Source: Nocardioides daeguensis (GTDB lineage Bacteria > Actinomycetota > Actinomycetes > Propionibacteriales > Nocardioidaceae). Taken from it: a DNA stretch of 64,000 nucleotides. The notes beneath the pieces are model-generated. The model saw only the letters and a program-made list of their open reading frames with translations, was not told the DNA's origin and made no database searches. Both the position numbers and the translations under genes were made by a program. The stretch covers positions 62,001 to 126,000 of the forward strand of contig NZ_JAHTKU010000020.1 of NCBI RefSeq assembly GCF_019192965.1. The letters run 5' to 3'. Below are positions 59,330 through 64,000 of this stretch, piece after piece (within the stretch, counting starts at the first letter, position 1; each line of letters opens with the position of its first letter).

Positions 59330-62300
59330 GTGTGCGCGCCGCCGCGCGCCCTCGAGCTGCTGCCGCCGGACAGCGCCCCCATCGACGAGGTCGACCCGGC
59401 GTCGGCGTCCGCGCTGCACCGCCTGCTCGTCGTCCACCGGCTGCAGCCCGACCTGCCGGCCTCGATCGACCTGCGGGCGTTCGACCGGATCGAGATCTGC
59501 GGCGACGAGGAGGAGGCCCGCTCCCTGGCGCGGGCGCTGCTCTGCTCGGTGACGACCTTCCAGTCACCCGAGAGCCTGCAGGTGGCAGTGCTGGCGACCG
59601 ACGCGACGCTGGCCCACTGGGACTGGGTCAAGTGGCTGCCCCACGCCCACAGCCAGCACCACAACGACGCGGTCGGCCCGGCCCGGATGGTGACGACCTC
59701 GCTCAGCGACCTGGCCACGATGCTGCCACCCGACCTGACCGAGCGGCCCCGGTTCGGTGCGGACGAACGGCCGGCGATCCCCCACATCATCGTGGTCACC
59801 GACGGCGCCGAGCTGCCGCCGGGCAACCACCTGATCCCGTCCGACGGCCTGCACGGCGTCACCGTGATCGACCTGCCGGCCCGCTGGGGCGAGCTCGACA
59901 GCCCGACGGCGCTGCGCCTCGAGATCGAGCCCCACGCCCGGCCGGCCGCGGCCGGTGCGGCGCTGGAGACGGTGCCGCTGGTCGCCGTACGCCTGCGGAC
60001 CGAGCCGGTGCGGGCCAAGGGCGACCAGTGCGGCGCCGCCACGGCCGAGGCGCTGGCCCGGCGGCTGACCCCCCTGTTCACGCCGAGTGCCGGCGCGGCG
60101 GTCGGCGAGGAGGCGGCCGACCTCACCGGGACCACCGACTTCATGGACCTGCTCGGCCTGGGCGAGGTCCACCGCTTCGACCCGGCCACCGCGTGGCGGA
60201 CGCGGCCCGCGCGCGACCGGCTCCGGGTCCCGATCGGTGTCGGCGACGGCGCCGGTCCGGTCCACCTCGACATCAAGGAGTCCGCCCAGCAGGGCATGGG
60301 CCCCCACGGCCTGGTGATCGGCGCGACCGGGTCCGGGAAGTCGGAGTTCCTGCGCACGCTGGTGCTCGGCCTCGCGATGACCCACTCGCCCGAGCAGCTC
60401 AACATGGTGCTCGTCGACTTCAAGGGCGGGGCGACCTTCGCCGGGATGGCAGAGATGCCGCACGTCTCCGCGGTGATCACCAACCTGGCCCAGGAGCTCA
60501 CCCTCGTGGACCGCATGCAGGACGCGCTGTCCGGCGAGATGGTGCGGCGCCAGGAGTTGCTGCGCGAGGCCGGCAACTTCGCCTCGATCCGCGACTACGA
60601 GAAGGCGCGGACGTCGGGCGACCCGGCGTCGGCCCACCTCGCGCCGCTGCCGTCGCTGTTCCTCGTCGTCGACGAGTTCTCCGAGATGCTGTCGGCCAAG
60701 CCCGAGTTCATCGACCTGTTCGTCGCGATCGGTCGGCTCGGCCGCTCGCTCGGCCTCCACCTGCTGCTCGCCTCGCAGCGACTGGAGGAGGGCCGGCTGC
60801 GCGGCCTCGAGTCGCACCTGTCGTACCGGATCGGACTGCGCACGTTCAGCGCGCAGGAGTCGCGGGCGGTGCTCGGCGTGCCCGACGCCTACGAGCTCCC
60901 GGCCGTGCCCGGTCTCGGCTACCTCAAGCCCGACCCGACCACGATGACCCGCTTCAAGGCGGCCTACGTCTCGGGTCCGCCGGAGACCGGCCGCCGCCGG
61001 GTCGTGCGGGACAGCGGCGGCAAGGTGCGCGGCATCCTGCCGTTCACGATCTCCGAGGTGCAGACCTTCGACGAGCCGGAGCGCGACGAGGTCGAGACGC
61101 CGGCCGTCGTACCCGAGGGCAGCGCGTCGGTGCTCGACATCGCGGTGGCCCGGATGGACGGGCGTGGCCCGGCCGCCCACCAGGTGTGGCTGCCGCCGCT
61201 GGACCGACCCGACACCCTCGACCAGCTGATGCCCGACCTCGCGCCGCACCCCGAGCTCGGCCTGGTGTCGCTGCAGTGGCGCGGCGTCGGCAACCTGACC
61301 GTCCCGCTCGGCACCGTCGACCGGCCGCGCGAGCAGCGCCGCGACACCCTCACGATCAGCCTCAGCGGCGCCGCCGGTCACGTGGCCGTCGTCGGCGGTC
61401 CGCGCAGCGGCAAGAGCACGGTGCTGCGCACGATCGTGACCAGCCTGTCGCTGACGACGACCCCGCTGGAGTCGCAGTTCTACGTGCTCGACTTCGGCGG
61501 CGGCACGTTCGCCCCGATGACCGCGCTCCCGCACGTGTCCGGTGTCGGCACCCGCTCCGAGCCGGAGGTGGTCCGCCGGATCGTCGCCGAGGTCAAGGGC
61601 ATCGTCGACCGCCGCGAGCGCTACTTCCGCAGCCAGGGCATCGACTCGATCGAGACCTACCGCAGCCGGCGCGCCCAGGGGCGCGCCGACGACGGGTACG
61701 GCGACGTGTTCCTCGTCATCGACGGCTGGGGCACGCTGCGCTCGGACTTCGACGACCTCGAGCTGGAGATCCAGCAGCTCGCCGGACGCGGCCTCACCTT
61801 CGGCCTGCACATCGTCACCGGCGCGACCCGCTGGCCCGACTTCCGCGCCGCGATGCGCGACCTGCTCGGCACCCGGCTCGAGCTGCGCCTCGGCGACCCG
61901 ATCGACTCCGAGATCGACCGCAAGGTCGCGGCCCTGGTGCCGGGCAACCGGCCGGGCCGCGGACTGGTGCCGGGCAAGCTGCACTTCCTCGGCGCGCTGC
62001 CCCGCGTCGACGGCGACGGCACGGCCGGCACCCTGGGCGACGGCGTCGACACGATGATCGCGGCGGTCGCGAGCGCGTGGCGCGGCCCGGCCGGTCCGAA
62101 GCTGCGGCTGCTGCCCGACCGGATCACGCTCGACGAGGTCCGCGCCCTGGCCGGTACGCCGCCGCAGCGCCAGCTGCTGCTCGCGATCAACGAGAAGGAG
62201 CTGGCCCCGGTCGCCCTCGACGTCGACGCCGAGCCGCACCTGCTGCTGTTCGGTGACGGCAAGTCCGGCAAGACCAACCTGCTGCGCTCCTACTGCCAGG

Positions 62301-62863
62301 AGATCATGCGGACCCGGACGCCGGCCGAGGCCCAGATCCTGCTGGTCGACTACCGGCGCTCGCTGCTGGGCGAGGTGCCCGAGGAGTACCTCCTCAACTA
62401 CCTCACCTCCGCGACCCAGGCGCAGCCGGCGCTCAACGACCTCGCGACCTACCTCCAGAACCGGATCCCCGGTCCGGACGTCACGCCGGACCAGCTGCGC
62501 AACCGGTCGTGGTGGGCCGGCGCCGAGGTGTTCGTCGTGGTCGACGACTACGACCTGGTCGCGACCCAGCAGAGCTCGCCGGTCGCCCTCCTCCAACCGC
62601 TGATGGCCCAGGCCCGCGACGTCGGCCTGCACATCGCCGTCGCCCGCCGCGCCGGCGGTGCGGGACGCGCGCTCTACGAGCCGGTCATCCAGTCCATGCG
62701 GGACCTGGCGATGCCGGGCATCCTGCTGGCCGGCAACCGCGACGAGGGGGCGCTGATCGGCAGCCTGCGGCCGGGTCCGGCCCAGCCGGGACGCGGCCGG
62801 ATGCTCACCCGCGACCGGGGTGCCGAGGTCGTCCAGCTGGCCTGGACCGATCCGACCCTGTGA
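59330..62863 (+). CDS. eccC: EccC FtsK/SpoIIIE ATPase part (three ATPase domains)
   Basis: 1177 aa if begun at GTG 59330, in the same frame as the upstream fragment. Three ATPase domains: Walker A GATGSGKSE (about 332), GGPRSGKST (about 690) and GDGKSGKTN (about 974). Walker B in LFLVVDEFSEM, VFLVIDGWG and VFVVVDDYD. Domain 1 is the catalytic one; the others bind substrate. No clear SD precedes GTG 59330, so expression may need readthrough or re-initiation. With the TAA as a sense codon the whole protein is about 1377 aa, the usual EccC length. Confidence 0.88.
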   Translation: MCAPPRALELLPPDSAPIDEVDPASASALHRLLVVHRLQPDLPASIDLRAFDRIEICGDEEEARSLARALLCSVTTFQSPESLQVAVLATDATLAHWDWVKWLPHAHSQHHNDAVGPARMVTTSLSDLATMLPPDLTERPRFGADERPAIPHIIVVTDGAELPPGNHLIPSDGLHGVTVIDLPARWGELDSPTALRLEIEPHARPAAAGAALETVPLVAVRLRTEPVRAKGDQCGAATAEALARRLTPLFTPSAGAAVGEEAADLTGTTDFMDLLGLGEVHRFDPATAWRTRPARDRLRVPIGVGDGAGPVHLDIKESAQQGMGPHGLVIGATGSGKSEFLRTLVLGLAMTHSPEQLNMVLVDFKGGATFAGMAEMPHVSAVITNLAQELTLVDRMQDALSGEMVRRQELLREAGNFASIRDYEKARTSGDPASAHLAPLPSLFLVVDEFSEMLSAKPEFIDLFVAIGRLGRSLGLHLLLASQRLEEGRLRGLESHLSYRIGLRTFSAQESRAVLGVPDAYELPAVPGLGYLKPDPTTMTRFKAAYVSGPPETGRRRVVRDSGGKVRGILPFTISEVQTFDEPERDEVETPAVVPEGSASVLDIAVARMDGRGPAAHQVWLPPLDRPDTLDQLMPDLAPHPELGLVSLQWRGVGNLTVPLGTVDRPREQRRDTLTISLSGAAGHVAVVGGPRSGKSTVLRTIVTSLSLTTTPLESQFYVLDFGGGTFAPMTALPHVSGVGTRSEPEVVRRIVAEVKGIVDRRERYFRSQGIDSIETYRSRRAQGRADDGYGDVFLVIDGWGTLRSDFDDLELEIQQLAGRGLTFGLHIVTGATRWPDFRAAMRDLLGTRLELRLGDPIDSEIDRKVAALVPGNRPGRGLVPGKLHFLGALPRVDGDGTAGTLGDGVDTMIAAVASAWRGPAGPKLRLLPDRITLDEVRALAGTPPQRQLLLAINEKELAPVALDVDAEPHLLLFGDGKSGKTNLLRSYCQEIMRTRTPAEAQILLVDYRRSLLGEVPEEYLLNYLTSATQAQPALNDLATYLQNRIPGPDVTPDQLRNRSWWAGAEVFVVVDDYDLVATQQSSPVALLQPLMAQARDVGLHIAVARRAGGAGRALYEPVIQSMRDLAMPGILLAGNRDEGALIGSLRPGPAQPGRGRMLTRDRGAEVVQLAWTDPTL

Positions 62864-62925
62864 CCGCACCCCATGCGGATTGGTCGCGAAATCGGCCGGT
62901 TCACCGCCGATCCGCATGGGGTGCG
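62864..62925. repeat. Palindromic intergenic element, copy B
   Basis: 17-bp perfect arms (62864-62880 CCGCACCCCATGCGGAT, and 62909-62925) with a 28-nt loop containing TGGTCGC. The right arm forms the last codons of the YibE/F-family gene (encoding AAPHADRR). Confidence 0.75.
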
Positions 62926-64000
62926 GCGATCAGAGCCGCCACCGCGGTGGTGACCGGGACGGCGAGCACCAGGCCGATCGAGGTGACCAGGGTGCGGATG
63001 ACCTCCTCGGCGAGCTGCTCGGTGGAGATCAGCTCGAGCAGCGGACGGTCATAGACGCGCAGCAGCATGAGCAGGATCAGCGCCGTGCCGACGTAGGCGA
63101 AGACGATGGTGTAGATCGTCGAGGCGATGTGGTCACGGCCGATCCGCATGGCGCTGGCGAAGACCTCGGTCCGCGAGGCGTCGGGGGTGGCGGCGCGCAG
63201 CTCCCAGACGGCCGAGGCCTGGGTGATGGTGACGTCGTTGAGGACACCGAGCCCGGCGATGATGAGGGCACAGCCGAGCAGGGCCTGGAAGTCGAGGGCG
63301 CCGAAGGTCGCGAGGATGGCGCCGCCCTCGTCGCTGATGCCGGTGAGCCGGGCGTCGCCGATGGCGAGCACGCCGATGCCGGCGGTGAGCACGATCCCGA
63401 GCAGGGTGCCGGCGAGCGCGGCGCTGGTGCGCAGCGAGAACCCGTGGGTCGTGTAGAGGACGACGAACATGATCGCCGAGGCGCCGGTCATCGCGACGCC
63501 GACACCGGGCGCGCCGTCGAGCAGCGCGGGCAGCATCCACCACCACACGACCGCGCCGCCGAAGGCCAGCCCGACCAGGCCGAGCAGCCCCCGGAGCCGG
63601 GCGACCGCCAGCACCACGGCCACGAAGAGCAGCGTCAGCCAGATGAGCGTGCCGTGGCGCTCGGTGGCGAAGTAGGAGTACGACGCCTCCAGCTCCGCCT
63701 CGGGTGTCGGGGTGCGGAGCAGCTCGACGTGGTCGCCCTTGCCGATCCCGGAGTCGATCACCTCCGGCGGGACGTCGACCCGGACCGTCTCGCCCGCGCC
63801 CTTCTCCCCCGGCGCGACCTTCACGGTGAGCGAGCTGCAGCCCGAGCCGTCCGGCAGCCCGTTGCCGGCGCACCGCGGCGCCACGGCGACCACCTCCGCC
63901 GAGGGGAAGGTGACGCCCGGAGCGGCGAACTGAGCCGCGGGGCCGCCGGCCTCGGCGCTGCGCTGGGCAGCGTCCGCGGGCGGCCACCAGATCGCGAGAC
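62901..64000 (-). CDS. YibE/F-family multi-pass membrane protein (5' end outside window)
   Basis: At least 366 aa; the frame is open to the window edge. The extracytoplasmic N-terminal part includes CAGNGLPDGSGCSS and VRVDVPPEVIDSGIGKGDHVELL. About eight TMs follow (from GTLIWLTLLFVAVVLAVARL to VTSIGLVLAVPVTTAVAAL), with the YibE/F signatures GISDEGGAILATFGALDFQALLGCALIIAGLGVLNDVTITQASAVWEL. Function unknown. The last residues come from repeat element B. Confidence 0.88.
   Translation of the reverse strand, partial: LAIWWPPADAAQRSAEAGGPAAQFAAPGVTFPSAEVVAVAPRCAGNGLPDGSGCSSLTVKVAPGEKGAGETVRVDVPPEVIDSGIGKGDHVELLRTPTPEAELEASYSYFATERHGTLIWLTLLFVAVVLAVARLRGLLGLVGLAFGGAVVWWWMLPALLDGAPGVGVAMTGASAIMFVVLYTTHGFSLRTSAALAGTLLGIVLTAGIGVLAIGDARLTGISDEGGAILATFGALDFQALLGCALIIAGLGVLNDVTITQASAVWELRAATPDASRTEVFASAMRIGRDHIASTIYTIVFAYVGTALILLMLLRVYDRPLLELISTEQLAEEVIRTLVTSIGLVLAVPVTTAVAALIAAPHADRR

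Noticed and set aside
59564..62917. Open frame of 1117 codons on the minus strand
   Set aside because: Antisense to the eccC ATPase part, shadow composition.

Overview
The window is GC-rich throughout (roughly 70 % or more). It uses many GTG starts, 4-bp ATGA/GTGA stop-start overlaps and several apparently leaderless promoters. Gene content and order point to an actinobacterium. The combination of families suggests Nocardioidaceae, most likely Nocardioides or a close relative; the genus is an inference, since no rRNA is present.

Layout. (1) 1-1950: ABC ATPase (cut by the window edge), zinc-finger anti-sigma-like membrane protein and ECF sigma factor, all on the minus strand. (2) 2058-6407: a TetR regulator divergent from a translationally coupled aromatic meta-cleavage trio (C-C hydrolase, extradiol dioxygenase, FAD monooxygenase), with two matching palindromic operators in the promoter; an enoyl-CoA hydratase follows on the other strand. 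(3) 7195-27142: a backbone whose order matches Mycobacterium tuberculosis Rv3671c-Rv3683: marP, NUDIX, thioredoxin-like lipoprotein, nth, crp, MBL hydrolase, RidA, a 51-aa protein, two Get3/ArsA-like ATPases, WhiB4-like, PonA2-like PBP and metallophosphoesterase. Two blocks interrupt it: an AbiEi/DUF559-type gene with a degraded 3' end, and a two-component system plus MacB-like ABC transporter whose two operons share a 22-bp promoter motif. (4) 27245-36143: tRNA-Pro, a repeat-rich membrane protein, asd, lysC (with nested beta subunit), a DUF5063-like gene, recR, ybaB, dnaX, a methyltransferase with a poly-Thr leader, and the SRP RNA gene. (5) 36188-51922: an organophosphorus region with a phosphonatase-like HAD, GntR/UTRA regulator, HpnW-type FAD oxidoreductase, PhnD/C/E-like transporter, a PHP phosphoesterase, a 2040-aa secreted nuclease/phosphatase-like protein, a Tat-exported phospholipase C with a PHO-box-like repeat upstream, and a second GntR/UTRA regulator. 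(6) 51999-62863: tRNA-Ser and a type VII secretion locus (mycosin, EccB, two EccD-like proteins, two WXG100 proteins, EccC). (7) 62901-end: YibE/F-family membrane protein.

The most unusual signals are these. The EccC reading frame is broken by one in-frame TAA, and the neighbouring mycosin lacks its catalytic Ser and oxyanion Asn. The phosphonate operon contains a complete PHP active site. The two-component and ABC operons share a promoter motif at the same distance from their start codons. CRP-like sites lie near crp. A palindromic intergenic element occurs twice. Two near-identical palindromic repeats precede the DUF559 gene.
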